From positions 23,637,501-23,701,500 of the forward strand of contig JAVHKY010000003.1 of assembly GCA_035079385.1 (NCBI GenBank): a stretch of DNA of 64,000 nucleotides, written 5' to 3'. Below are positions 44,461-56,450 of this stretch, piece after piece (within the stretch, counting starts at the first letter, position 1; each line of letters opens with the position of its first letter). This stretch comes from Aspidiotus rigidus. Its lineage: Eukaryota; Arthropoda; Insecta; Hemiptera; Diaspididae. The notes beneath the pieces were generated by a model, which was given only the letters and a program-made list of their open reading frames with translations, was not told where the DNA came from and did not search any database. Position numbers and translations under genes: made by a program.

Positions 44461-46660
44461 AAAACTTTTTGTCGAATTCATTTTTCTTGTCTCACGTCCA
44501 AGAAAGTAAGCTACCTTTTATCGAGACTTTGGACATCTAACCTGAGGTGAGGTTGTTTAAAGAGGCGAGGTAATCGATGTAAGGTTGAATCGTTGTTACG
44601 TTTTATTTTGCTAGGCAATTCATTTTTTGTTTTTTTTTTTCTTCCTCCAAATTTGCTAGGTAATTCATTTTACTCTTATAAATAATAATTATAATCTTGT
44701 CACAGTATGATAATTGACGTCAGATGCGATAACAGGAAAATGGAGAACTTTTACACGCACGTTTGTGATAATGAATCGTTGCACTTAAATAACCAATAAT
44801 TAATTTTCTATTTTCTATTTTGCCTGTTAACCTTCAGTTTCATCTAATTCAAACATTATCGCTGCGACGTCATTAGAATTTCACGAATATTTTTTCTTAT
44901 AATTTGCTAGGCAATTCATATATATAGTAATAGAATACACGCGTTAGCTATTTTTTAGCTAAATTGTATCGGGCAAATCAGGAATGAGAGGCAAAGGGTC
45001 ATTTAGCTTTTTAGTATATTAGATACCTCTTATAAGATTAGTTGAGTAGGTAGGCACAACTCGCTTGACATCGCAACTAATACTAAATATTTTTGTGACT
45101 GTCAGGCACAGTTTTGCGATTGAGTCCATCCAAAGAAGCGAAAATTGAGACGATCTCCAGCGTTCTCCATATTATTCTTCCTCAAATTCAGTTGTTTGTG
45201 CAAACAATTTCAGATCGCATACCGCACAAATTTCCCTGAACTTGAAGAACAGTTCTCTAGACACTCAACCCATTTCCCTTCTCAGCGGCGAATGATAAGG
45301 AGAAGTGGCTAGGGTTACGTAACTTAGAACCCAAAGAAAAAATGTTTTTTTGAATCTACCTAGGTAGCGAAAAGCCGGTTCCAGTCTTTGAGTCTCATTT
45401 TCGATTTTGAAGGGTATAGAGGGGAAAAGGGGGGAATGTATGAAAGAAACAATCTTAATAATTGGATCTTTTGCACCTCTCAGACGAAACCGTTTCTTCA
45501 GATTGTTTCTTTTGGACACTTCTTCGTCTTCCCCAGTGCCCTTTATTTACACTATTTCAATTTCCAATGAAAAATCCTTACTCTCATTCGGACCCTGGCG
45601 GATTTTCTGTGATACATATCCATTTATAAAGAATCTAAAAAGAAATTAATATTTTTCCTGTTTTATTCTGCGAACTAGATAACGTTTCTATAATTCTCGA
45701 AACTGGCGTCCAAGAGAGGTTAGTCATAAAAATGAGTGATGGCTCATCTGTGGGTCAAAAGTTTTCATTTAAAGGACGATTTGAAACCGTCCAGCGTACA
45801 TTATCGAAGAACTGCAAATCGACCCAACGGAGCCAGTCGATTTTAGGTCGAAAGAAAATATTTGGAGAGGTCAACTCAAAATCGACTCTAGATCAACACA
45901 ACGGAGCAGTCGATTCCAAGTTGATGGAGAATTTGGAGAAATGAACCTACTACATAGCAGTATCGCGTTTATCCTGATAATTTTTAACCCCGGCGTAACA
46001 TATAGTATACTGGGCTATATGAGGCTATTCTCAATTTCCCTGACGTGGTAGTCATCTTCAACACCCGAAGCTGTTTGTGCTCTTTTTTCAAGAAAGTCTT
46101 TTGATTAGATGATTGTCGGCCAAGGAAGATGCCTAGGTCCATGTCACCTTTCCCGATTGAACTGATGATTGGTCTGCTGTTGAATGAGCTATCGAATGCT
46201 CTGCTGATGTACCATATTTAGTTTCGCTTCTTTGCTGATCACATCCCTTGTACCTCCGTCATGTTCAACCGCTATCGCCATAATTATATTCAGTTTAGGT
46301 CAACTACCAGAAAACTACAGTTCTGAAATTTACCGTTTCTCCTAAAAATATTTATCGAGCTATGTCAGTCAATCTAGAATTGGCTAACGGCCGTCATTGC
46401 GTTCGACCATCTTTTTTTTTCAAGTGCTGTGTAGGTATGATAGTATTGACTGAATCACTTTTAGTGATTTTTTGAAGTTACTCTTCGGTCACTTTTTTCT
46501 CTTCTCCTAGTCACTTGTTGGTCACTCTACTATTCTATTATTTTTTTAATGCTCAGTGTTGTCACGCCTGCTGTAGTCAGTATTTAGTCGATCTATAAGT
46601 AAAATAGCGTTTCATTCTTGGAGGTCTTAGCCGAAGAAGGATAATATTGAGAACCAAGCC
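44461..46660. other. Non-coding DNA
   Basis: AT-rich DNA with the third trace of the duplicated segment (44800-44990) and the short TCGA repeat at 45790-45945. No gene is recognised. Confidence 0.35.
45790..45945. repeat. Short copy of the palindromic TCGA-rich repeat
   Basis: AAATCGACCCAACGGAGCCA and ACACAACGGAGCAGTCGATT resemble 34659-34700. Two head-to-tail half units. Confidence 0.6.
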
Positions 46661-46668
46661 GGGAAAAT

Positions 46669-48774
46669 AGTCCAGTCAAATAGAGAACTTTTATGCGCCA
46701 TAAATGTGACGGAAAGTTTTTTTTTTGTAATGTGCTCAGGATAATCCCCTGATTAAAATACCGATGAGTCTTACACGCTCTGCCTCCCGCAAAGTCCCCC
46801 CCCCCCCCCCACGGCACCCTTTATCCCCAAAATTTAGTTTTTCGCAATTTTCTCGAAAACTAAGCATTTTAGAGGAAAAAGTTTCAAACAAAAGTTGTTC
46901 CTCGTAAAATTTCCTACAAGATTCACTATTCATTTGTTACCTTACATTCATTGGTTGGTCTGAAAATTGCCATTTATGTACCTCATTTTGTTCTTACGAG
47001 CCATTTTTTGCGTTATATCGGATTAAATTGATAATTTAGAAAGAAATCTTTTAGGTAAGAGTCGTTCATCGTAATTTTTTTGACAATAATCAATCTAAAT
47101 ATACTAAAAAATCCAAAATAATCATTCTACAGCTCTCATTGTTTGGCGTGGAGACAGTAATAAGAGTGAATGTGCTGAACAAAGATTCCGAGAAGTGAAC
47201 TCAAATGTGGGCGAGAATTCGATGTGAATCAGTGCCTGTAAGTTCTACACTGTACACTTGGTTTACTCGTTGGTTCCGCGATCGTACGATCCCTAATATT
47301 GGGAAATTTGTGGATTTAGTGTCACTAATTCCTGAGTTGAAGTAACAATTTGGGTAATGAAACTGACTTCGACTTACTCGACAGCAAACAAACGTCCTCT
47401 CTCAGGATTACCCTGGGAGCTTATCGTGCTAACTCCAAACTTAGCCTATGTACCGAGCCCTTAGAACCTCCCCCACTTCTAAAGATTCCTCCAACTTTTT
47501 ATCCTCTGTCTTCCGATTTCCACAACTTTTAACTAACAAACGAATCTTTCTCCTTCACAACAATCAACCACCCACTCACCAAATATATTCGTCTCCGATT
47601 CAATCCACTACAACCTTTACATTCGACTTCTCCTCCTTAGACTCCCCCTCAACCTAGATAAACCCCAACAGAAAGCCTCAAATCCCTCAAAATTGTTCAT
47701 ATTGTACACATCAGAAAACTATTTCAAGAATATCCTCACTACACACTTTGCCTCTCCAGCGGGTCTAAAACATCCAATAAAGCAGGCTACGTTTACTCGG
47801 TCGACTGGGAAATAGTTTCACAAGGCATCCGCACATAGTTTCCATATTTACAGCCAAATCTATGAGCCTATTCACCTGCCTCACCCACCTCCTCCAATTA
47901 CCCCCGAAGGTAAATTCCTTTTTCTTACCGACTCTTTTTCTCTCTTCACTACACTCCTTTAAAGACTCATACAGCTCTAACCCAACCAGGTAACGCGTCC
48001 CTCTCACACTTGACAATCTAGACTCAATTAACACGCAAATAATTTTTAATGGATCCCCAGGCACGTTGACCTCTTCGAACATGACGCTGTTGATCAAGCC
48101 GCCAAACAAGCAACATCCTTCCCTGTATAACTGATGACCTACCTCTAGACTATAAAAAGCTTTTTATTCAGTAATTCTTTGAGGGGGGGAGGGAATGTTT
48201 TGTATTCATAATGATGTGTGTAACTATTTTTGATTACATAGGAAATTCTTGAACCAAGAATACGATTTTTTTAAATACTACAAATAGCTTACGTGTACAA
48301 AAAATTCGCCATTTTTTAACCAACCAATAGATGTAAAAAATCATCTCATATTAGTACTGAGGAAGTTTTCTTCAGTGAAATTATTTTCTTAATTCTTGGA
48401 AAAATTACAAAAAAAGCAAAAATTGAACCGAAACTGTCACTATAATCCGGTATAACGCAAAAATGGCTTGTAAGAACGAAATGAGGTACTTAAATGGCAA
48501 TTTTCAGACCAACGAATGAATAGTGAATCTTGTAGGAAATATCACGAGGAACAACTTTTGTTTGAAACTTTTTTTTCTGAAATGCTTAGTTTCCGAGAAA
48601 ATTGCGAAAAACTGAATTTGGGGGATAAAGGGGGCCGCGGGGGGACTTTGCGGGAGGTAGAGCGCGTAGGACTCATCGGTATTTTAATATCCTGAGCACA
48701 TTACACAAAAAAAAACCTGCCGTCACATTTATGGCCCATAATAGTCATTTTTTCATCTTTATTGACTGGACTAA
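46669..48774. mobile_element. Fold-back element 3 carrying a LINE fragment
   Basis: Arms about 46669-47015 and 48445-48774 are inverted copies: TAGTCCAGTCAA at the outer ends, CATAAATGTGACGG, CCTGATTAAAATACCGATGA, a C/G run (46797-46811), the shared TTTCAAACAAAAGTTGTTCC core (46882), and GTTATATCGGATTA at the inner side. The interior includes the RNase H remnant at 47350-48128. The outer end word matches that of fold-back element 4. Confidence 0.75.
47350..48128 (+). pseudogene. LINE ORF2 C-terminal region (RNase H) remnant
   Basis: Plus strand: SSLRITLGAYRANSKLSL matches the LGA(F/Y)RTSP...SL block after RT in RNase H-bearing LINEs. It is followed by a GSKTSNKAGYVYS segment (47758, RNase H DGS motif), a TDSFSLFTTLL segment near 47925 (RNase H TDS motif), and WIPRHVDLFEHDAVDQAAKQ near 48050-48110 (WVPGHVGI.GNE.AD..AK motif). 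Many frameshifts and stops. I, R1, LOA and some Jockey-group elements have this layout; the clade is not resolved. Confidence 0.65.
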
Positions 48775-48963
48775 AAGGGACTCAGCGTTAGATCTGAATT
48801 GAAGGAAGAAATCTCGGCGTTGAATGACGTGCTGCTGAGATCTTTTCTCTCGATTTTGGTAACTATAGTTAGAACTTTAGCTCTGTCCAATGAGGTTTGA
48901 ACTCGCAGCTCGTGTTCACGGGTCTCTCGCTTATCGACTCTATGAAATGGAAGGGAACTATAT

Positions 48964-51342
48964 TAGTCTAGTCAAATTAGACACAAAATGAGCTTAAAAA
49001 AGAATTTTTTGGTAGAGAACGGGTGTTTGCTGAAATGTGTAGAGGAAGGTATCAAAAAGTACCTAAAAAAATACCCACTCCCTAAAGGCTGAGGACAATT
49101 TTTTGTGGCACGTCTTTGCCCCCCAAATTCAGTTTTTGGACTATTTCTCAAGAACTAAGCGTTTTACAAGAAAATGTTTCGAACAAAAGATATTCCTCTT
49201 GAAATTTCAAATTAAATGATGTATAGAAAGTCCAGTTTAGACCGAATAGTCAGCTCGAAAATTCTCTCAAAGTAATATAGTTTTCAAAATTTAGACGAAA
49301 TTTATCAAATTTTTGCTGATATCTCGGAAAAATACACTTCTAGAAGAAAATGTATAGGAAGGAAACATTTTCTTTATAGTATTTCTTATAAATGAAGTTT
49401 ATTCTACACACATTTTGTTTGCTTCTTCATCTTCTGTGGCTGTAAAATGTGACAATAAGGAATTCTTCTCAAAGCCTGCAAAAATCACAATGTCTCTTTT
49501 GTGATTGGAGATATGAATGCTAAGGTTGGAAGAGGTCCAACAGGAACAATTGCCGGACCTTTTGGCTTAGGAGAACAAAACGAACGCGGTGAACGCCTCA
49601 TCCAATTTTGTCAGGAACAACAACTTATCATTACCAATACGTGGTTTCAGCTACCAAAAAGAAGGTTATATACGTGGAAAGCTCCGACTGATAGTAAAGA
49701 TTTGATAGTCAGAAACCAAATAGACTACATAATGATCAAAAAGTGTTTCAGAAACTCGGTAAAAGCCGTGGAAACGTGACCTAGTGCAGATATAATTTCA
49801 GATCATATCTTTCTTGCGGCGAAGGTTAAAACCCGATTGGAGAAAATTGAGAACGCCTCAAAACAATTTATAAATACGTTGAAACTACAACAACCAGAGG
49901 TCAAATGAAAGGTAAGAGAAAATATAAGCCATAAATTACAAAGCATTTCCGAGCAGGAAATGGGACATAACGATATCGAAAAAACTAGTAAGCCGATGAA
50001 GAATGTAATATTGCTATCGGCTGAAGAAGACCTGGGCAAAAGGGAGCGAAAAAAGAAGAACGCATGGATAACAGAAGAAATTCTGGAACTCGTAGACGAA
50101 AGAAGGAAACACAAGAACAAGGATGAGCGAAAATACAGAGAGACCCAGAGGAAGGTCAAAAAGGCAGTAAAAAAGGCAAAAGAAGTATTTTATCTTAAAT
50201 CTTGTGAAAAAATTGAACAACTAATAGAAAAACACGAAGAATATCAGCTACACAAGAAACTGAAGGAAACTGCCGGAATTTACAGACCAAAAAAACCTTA
50301 CGTAATGAGAAACCAAGAGGGAAACATAGGTGTGGAAGAAAACAGTCTGGTTGTGGAATGGACCAGATATATTGAGAAACTGTTTGAAGATGAAAGAGAA
50401 TCTGTGGAAGTCACTGCAGAAGAAGGACTAGCAATCCTTCAATCCGAAGTAGAAAGCGCAATAAGGAACGCTCCAGTAAGAAAGGCCCCTGGATCGGATG
50501 GAATGATAGCAGAATTACTGAAAGTGTTGGATGAATACAGCATTGGAAAACTGACGAGACTATACAACAGAATCTACATTAGCGGAACAATACCAGAAGA
50601 ATGGCTTCGATCGAAGTTCATAACAATTCCCAAGAAGCAAAAAACGAAAAGCTGCAACAATTTCAGACTAATCAGCTTGATGTCACATCTGCTAAAAATA
50701 TTGCTGTGTATCACACAAAGAAGAATATCCAAAAAATGCGAGCACTACTAGATATGGATGAATAATTCCATCTTTATCCTGTTGTAAGTCTTGATAGCTA
50801 AATTTTAATTCTTATAGCTAAATACAGTATAAGAATTAATTCTACAATAAATTTCCTCTATTTCCGCTTGTTCTAGAGAAGATATTAGGTATTACATTTG
50901 CTCAATTGTAAACTTATTTTATAAGAAATACTATAAAGAAAATGTTTCCTTCCTATACATTTTCTTCTAGAAGTGTATTTTTCCGAGATATCAGCAAAAA
51001 TTTGATAAATTTCGTCTACATTTTGAAAACTATATTACTTTGAGAGAATTTTCGAGCTGACTATTCGGTCTAAACTGGACTTTCTATACATCATTTTATT
51101 TGAAATTCCAAGAGGAACATCTTTTGTTCGAAACATTTTCTTGTAAAACTCTTAGTTCTTGAGAAATAGTGCAAAAACTGAATTTGGGGGGCCAAAACGT
51201 GCCACAAAAAATTTTCCCCAGCCTTTAGGGAGTGGGTATTTTTTTAGGTACTTTTCGATATCTTCCTCTACACATTTCAGCAAACACCCGTTCTCTACCA
51301 AAAAATTCTTTTTTATGTGTATTGTCCAATTTGCGTAGACTA
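48964..51342. mobile_element. Fold-back element 4 carrying a LINE fragment
   Basis: Arms about 48964-49400 and 50925-51342 are inverted copies: TAGTCTAGTCAAATT outer ends, GAACGGGTGTTTGCTGAAAT, AATACCCACTCCCTAAAGGC, the core TTTCGAACAAAAGATATTCC (49176), TATATTACTTTGAGAGAATT (complement, 51030), and TATAGGAAGGAAACATTTTC. Arm identity is high. The interior holds an endonuclease/RT fragment truncated at both ends, so the element captured it or was hit by it. Confidence 0.8.
49480..50750 (+). pseudogene. LINE endonuclease and N-terminal RT fragment
   Basis: VIGDMNAKVGRGPTGTIAGP, NTWFQLPKRRLYTWKAP and RNQIDYIMI are the second half of an APE-type LINE endonuclease. After a stop near 49779 and another near 49907 come a basic, coiled linker, RNAPVRKAPGSDGMIAELLK (RT motif 0/1), YISGTIPEEWLRSKFITIPK and CNNFRLISLMSHLLKILLCI (fingers). 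It ends before the catalytic palm. LINE endonuclease nicks target DNA and the RT copies the RNA there. The type resembles RTE/CR1-Jockey-like elements. 5' and 3' truncated, with no poly(A). Confidence 0.88.
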
Positions 51343-53370
51343 TATGTTATCTCTTTTGCACGACTTTTTCAACATCAAAGTCATTCAGCCTGCTAAATCT
51401 TCGCGGCTTAGGTAACGTTTTGTGCGAGTTCGAGCGTACTAACGAGGGTTTCTACTTTCCAGTTATCGTACTTACCATCGAGTCGAATATTTAAGCAGAA
51501 ATCTTTATCTGTTCTATCGAAAAATTTTCATTTCCGATTTTTCCTTCCGGAACGATTATGTAGTTTTTTACACCTTGATGTGTACTAATTATGTATCATT
51601 AACGAATGCGTGTCGTTACGTGTAGAAAAGTTGTTTCTGATCTGTAATTATTTAATTATTCTACCATGCGTAAGTTCATTTTTTTTGTTCGTCTTGTCCC
51701 ATAGCCTGGTATATACACGTGTAGTTCATAATACGATACCCGTATCATTTTGCGCCTTTCTTTTTAATTCGGTTGCGCGTGCATTTATTTGTCGGTTGAC
51801 GCGCGTTTACGCACTTACATGTACGCATAAACAACGGCGAAACTTTCCTCCTGTATAATCGTTAATCTGTAAATTATCAGAGAAGAATAAAATATACGAA
51901 CATCAGCAGGAGATGAATATTCGCGCAGGAGATCGACAATTACCATTAGGACAAATTTATTCACTGGAGGCAGCATGGCATGTCAGTACCGCGAAAAATA
52001 TTCTTTTTTTCTCTAAACGCTTTATGAGTATATAGTGAAATTGACTTTAATCGCTCGCACATATTATATATATATGTTCGCATAACGCACTCGGAACGAA
52101 GATAACGAGTTCATGAATAAAAGAATACAATTTTTGTTTTTTACTCGACGCTAAAATATCACTTTCGATTGTATTCGAAGAGAGATCAGTCACCGGAGTG
52201 CATTACGTTCAATCCAAGCGCGTTAAGTAAAAGTCAATTTACTACCCACGTTTGTACGAATCCAGAGAATTGGTGTGATTGGAAACGAGGGATGACGCTA
52301 ATTCTCCAGCTTGATAATTATATATGTGTAGTTCGTTGGCTTCTGCTTAACACGGTTTATTTACTCTCATTATTGTCATCAGCGGATGCTGTTTCCTTTC
52401 AATCGTACTTGCCTTATTACGTTTTTTCCTCAGTTGCTCTTAAATTGTCGTCATGAAATGTCGTATCACGATGACAATTTTAGACTGTCGTAATTAACGC
52501 GATATCGTTTACGTATTTTTATAATAACGCTCGTCTTCTGCTCGCAGAACGACCCGAGGACGAATGAAAATAATGAAGCGCTAAATTTAAACCATATTCG
52601 TGTAATGACCGACCGTAAATTCTCTAGATGCGTTCGAGTTCATATACCGAAAGTTTTCAATCATCTGTATACGAGAACAAAGGAGACGAAAGTGAAGTGT
52701 ACACAAAGAACGCCCGAGCAACAACAATTGCGTTTTTATTGCAAAAATAACAGAGTAGGTAAATATGTAATATTTTAGGATGCGAAGTCGTCGTCGAGTA
52801 CAAATCGCGTACAGCCAAAATGCGGTAGTATTTCAAAAAATCATTCCTTTCGTGGCGCAACAATTCGAAAATACTGCCTTAATAACAAGCGTGATGTACA
52901 GAAATTGCTTTAATTAACTGTTGTTGTCTGTGATTAAAAGAATGGAGTGGTAACTGACCTTTGTGCGCAGAAAAAGAACTCCGCGGTACTCCATGTGTAC
53001 ATAGGCGATGGGTCCGTCTTATTTTTAGAGTCTCTTAAAATGACGCTGTTTTTGTATCTGGCTTCGATCGTCGTGTGAGGGAAGAGATTCGTGCTGAACA
53101 ATGTGTTGAAAAGATGATTATGAGTGCCTTATTATTTCAACGCTGAAGTTCTTGAAGATATCGCTAGACAACATCCTAAATACCCATGAGTCGTTTGAAC
53201 GGCTTAAGATTTTCATCGAGGAAGTTATTTTTCAAGAGAAATCCGATATCCCCCACAGCGACTAATCAGATGTTAAGGCTGAATAAATAGTAATCAATAT
53301 TCGATTTGTTGTCTGGAAAACGTTAAAAAGTCAGGGAATTGCATTCTAAAGGAGAAGTGGCCACCTTCGG
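51343..53370. other. Unique-looking non-coding DNA
   Basis: CpG-containing, AT-rich DNA without recognisable protein or RNA gene. Confidence 0.35.
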
Positions 53371-53379
53371 AGAATTTTT

Positions 53380-53592
53380 AATCCGAGTGCGTGAAAAGAG
53401 AGCCACTTGAAAGAATCTCGACTATCGTGCTACGTAAACGAAGGAGGATTGAATCTTTAAAATAATATGCGACGTCTAAGAGGATGAATTAGATTTACCA
53501 AAAATACCGATCATTAAGCTGTGCAAGATCAGATTGGGAACTTGAAGAAAATTTGACGATTTAAATTCGGAAAAATTTCAGCTTTCGAGCTA
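53380..53592. repeat. Diverged minisatellite block, left of MITE
   Basis: CTTGAAAGAATCTCGACTAT, GGAAAAATTTCAGCTTTCGA and similar words. The block continues at 54160-54290 beyond the MITE. Confidence 0.5.
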
Positions 53593-54158
53593 TACCGGGT
53601 GGGGCAAAATGATGTTACCAGTTAAATGGGAGTTCGCACTAAATTCGCTCCAGCTCAAAAATGCGAAACATTGGATAAACTTTTTAAATCCACGAACTTT
53701 ATATCTCGATTTTATCTTCAATTTGCGCCCCTACCCAACTCTCTACGACTTTTCTGAGCCGAGTTATGGTCCAAAAGGTGCGAAAAATTGACCAATTTTT
53801 CAAGGTTTCCAAAATAAGAGATTGCAAAATACCCGATTTTCAAGCTTCGTACGATTATTTGGGTGTTTTTTTTTTCGGAATCAGCGTTAAATTTCACCTT
53901 CAAATCAGATAAAATAATTATGGAAATTTGAACAATTTTTAATTTTTGAGAATTTTGGTAAATTGGTCAATTTTTCACACCTCTTGGTCCATAACTCGGC
54001 TCAGAAAAGTCGTAGAGAGTTGGGTAGGGCCGCAAATTGAAGATGAAATTGAGATACAAATTTCGTTGATTTAATACGTACATTTAATTTTTTGAACTGG
54101 AGTGAATTTAAGGCAAACTCCCATTTAACTGGTAACATCATTTTGCCCCAACCGGTAT
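53593..54158. mobile_element. MITE with CCGG(G/T)TGGGGCAAAATGATG terminus
   Basis: Nearly all stem: arms about 53593-53790 and 53961-54158, with CCGGGTGGGGCAAAATGATG outside and ATGGTCC-AA(A/G)AGGTG near the inside. The outer flank reads TATA on both sides (53591-53594 region and 54156-54159), so the target duplication is TA or TATA. It sits in a minisatellite block whose unit normally contains CGAGCTATAT. No transposase. Confidence 0.75.
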
Positions 54159-54159
54159 A

Positions 54160-54290
54160 TCAAAGGAGAGAAACTTGAAAGAATTCCAATCATCGAGCTG
54201 TATAGATTAGGAAAAAGCTGTGTGTTTAAGGAGACTGGGAGATCGGGAAAGAGTTCAATTTTCAAGCTCTACATAAGACAGGGTGTCTTA
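54160..54290. repeat. Diverged minisatellite block, right of MITE
   Basis: CTTGAAAGAATTCCAATCAT, CGAGCTGTATAGATTAGG and TTCAATTTTCAAGCTCTACA continue the block interrupted by the MITE. Confidence 0.5.
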
Positions 54291-55302
54291 ACATAAGTTA
54301 TTTAAAGTAATTTATTTTTAGTAGGATTCTCCAATAATTGAAAAATAATTATTCCTTAAGAAAGAAAGGCAAAAATTCAAGACTTTGAATGAAGTACACA
54401 TAATATTCTGATCATTAACAATGATCACCTTATTATTTATTACTAGAGGCTAAAGAGACCTGTTAGTTTTGTGAATCTACAAAACTTAGTTTCTTTCTGT
54501 ACACTGCGATCTTCTGGTTTGATGTTTGCTTTCGTCAATGCTCCAGACTAGGTTTCTTTTCCTAATGGACAACAAAAATTCTTCTAAATTCTAATTATTT
54601 TTCGGACCTAAAATGTGATGTCGAAATTTAATGCGAACTCCGAAGAATTTTCGGTTTCCACTTGAAAAAGGAAGAGAAAAAACCAAAGTCTGTTGTCATA
54701 ATAAAAGAGTGGTGCTCATTACAACAAATTTTTTCCGTTAAGTAAGTATTTTACATTACAGCACTCATAGCAACATGAGGAAAAGGGAGCATAAGGGGAA
54801 AAAATGAAAAAAAAGTCATCTAAAAGTCATTTCTGAAATTTGATTTTGTTAGACCCCCTGTAAGAGGAGGAAGACCTGAAAAAATTTCGACTATCGAAGA
54901 TGGCGTGGATTGAAGGAGGCCCGAGCTTTTGACTAAGTTCGAAGACTACGAAAATTCACCACTTTCGAACGATATAAACCTTGGAAAGTTTCGACTAGCC
55001 CAAATAATCGATCCTAATTGATAATTAGAATCAAAATCGAACAATGCCCCGTAAAATGAGTTCTGTTCGGACCGGTCAGCGCTGGAATCGCTCGTCTGGA
55101 GGAACTAACTAACTGTGCGCACCAATAGACTGATAATTACGCGACTTACATTCAATTTCCCTGGTTGCCTTATCACTTTTATTGAAAACTTATTGCAGCA
55201 ATCCTAGCGGTTGACCGGTCCGAATACTCGCCTCAATTGACGTCTTAACGAAAAATACCTCACAGGAAGCTAAAAGTTTCTCTTCTGGCTCTCATCTCTT
55301 TC
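54291..55302. other. Non-coding DNA with minisatellite-family traces
   Basis: Mostly unique. A decayed unit cluster lies at about 54865-55010 (GGAAGACCTGAAAAAATTTC, AACGATATAAACCTTGG). The TSD of the hAT MITE starts at 55295. Confidence 0.35.
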
Positions 55303-55809
55303 CAGGGGTGTGAACCGTTATTATTATTTTTTAGGATTCCGCTTCCATTCGTTCTTCAACTGAATCGCCGGATCCGCTCCCTTTCGGTTCTGCTTCCAAG
55401 CAGCAATTGCTGGACCCGCTTCCTTCCAGTTCCGCTTCCGAGGAGCAATTGCCGAACCCGCTTCTTTTCGGTTCCACTTCTGAGAACCATTTACCGGATC
55501 CGCTTCCTTTCGGTTCCGCTTCCAGGGAGCAATTGCTGGATCCGCTTCCTTTTGGTTTTGTATCTTGATAAAAGAATCTTTCAGGAATTGCGCTAAAAAA
55601 TTACGGTTATCCTTCAAAAAAAGGCACAGAATTTCGGTTATCCTCTATTTTTTAGGGGATATCCGCTATTTTTCACATATGAAATATTGGTTACAGTTCT
55701 TTGGCCAGATTTCAAGATCCGCTTCCTTTCGGTTCCACTTCCAAAACCCGAAAATTCAGGTCCGGATTTCGGATACCATTTTGGATAGCAATTCCGGTTC
55801 ACACCCCTG
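55303..55809. mobile_element. Non-autonomous hAT-type element with 8-bp target duplication
   Basis: Terminal inverted repeats CAGGGGTGTGAACCG at 55303-55317 and the complement at 55795-55809, flanked on both sides by TCTCTTTC (55295-55302 and 55810-55817). CAGGGGTG-type ends and 8-bp duplications are diagnostic of hAT transposons. There is no transposase; a trans-acting hAT is required. The left half is a 42-bp minisatellite, and the right half has a related single unit near 55710. Confidence 0.92.
55335..55560 (-). repeat. 42-bp minisatellite inside the hAT element
   Basis: About five units reading, on the plus strand, GGATCCGCTTCCTTTCGGTT then CCGCTTCC and AGCAATTGC. On the minus strand it stays open as a 14-residue repeat (KEADPAIAPWKRNR) over about 70 codons, because 42 is a multiple of 3. 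Not a gene on present evidence. Confidence 0.85.
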
Positions 55810-55929
55810 TCTCTTTCATCGACTGTGAAGTTCGATAAGTATAATTTTCATAGGAACTCTTGTTGAGTTTGATGAGTTGTGAGCAGAGTATCAGTTTAAA
55901 AGGTCTCAACTGGACCTTGGAGCGACTAT

Positions 55930-56450
55930 AAACTGTTATCAAACTTGGAGGAATTCCTCACCCTGTTACAAAACAACAGGTGCCAGGGGAACCCTAACGG
56001 GCTGAAGTACACAAAGATAGTGAAACAGATCGTAAACCAGAACTACGGCCGATTTGATGATAAGTCCTACAGCCAGCAACAAGGATTAGCTTAGGGGTCA
56101 CCGATACTGGCGAAGCTATTCATGAATAATATGAAAACAAGATATTGAAAGGCAGCAAGTTTATAAACTTCATCAAACACTGGGCTAGATAGGTAGATGA
56201 TATCTTAATTGTGTGGTCAGACATTAATAAGCCAGGTGGACCAATTCCTCCTGGAAACCAACGCTATAAATGAGAGTATCAAACTCACAGTGGAAAAAGG
56301 CAATGAGATCATCAACTACTTGGACCTAATATTCACACTGGAGAACCACAGGACAGAATACAAAATCTGAATGAAGCCATTGCACACCGACGCCATCATC
56401 CCAAACGATTCCTACCACTCCTCCATACACAAGTCTGTGGCGATTTAGAA
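55930..56450 (+). pseudogene. Penelope-like element RT remnant
   Basis: Plus strand: FDDKSYSQQQGLA then GSPILAKLFMNN (motif B region), a decayed catalytic block (56170-56215), DQFLLETNAINESIKLTVEK, GNEIINYLDLIFTLEN and IIPNDSYHSSIHKSVAI. Several stops. It is the sister of the remnant at 12980-13465 (shared QFLLETN, NESIK, EKGNEI). Confidence 0.75.

Noticed and set aside
48893..48945. Possible tRNA on the minus strand (GAGTTCAAACCTC box B-like)
   Set aside because: No box A and no acceptor or D stem; the match is limited to a T-arm-like word.
55324..55617. 97-codon basic frame on the minus strand
   Set aside because: It is the 42-bp minisatellite of the hAT element read in frame, with no start context or homology.
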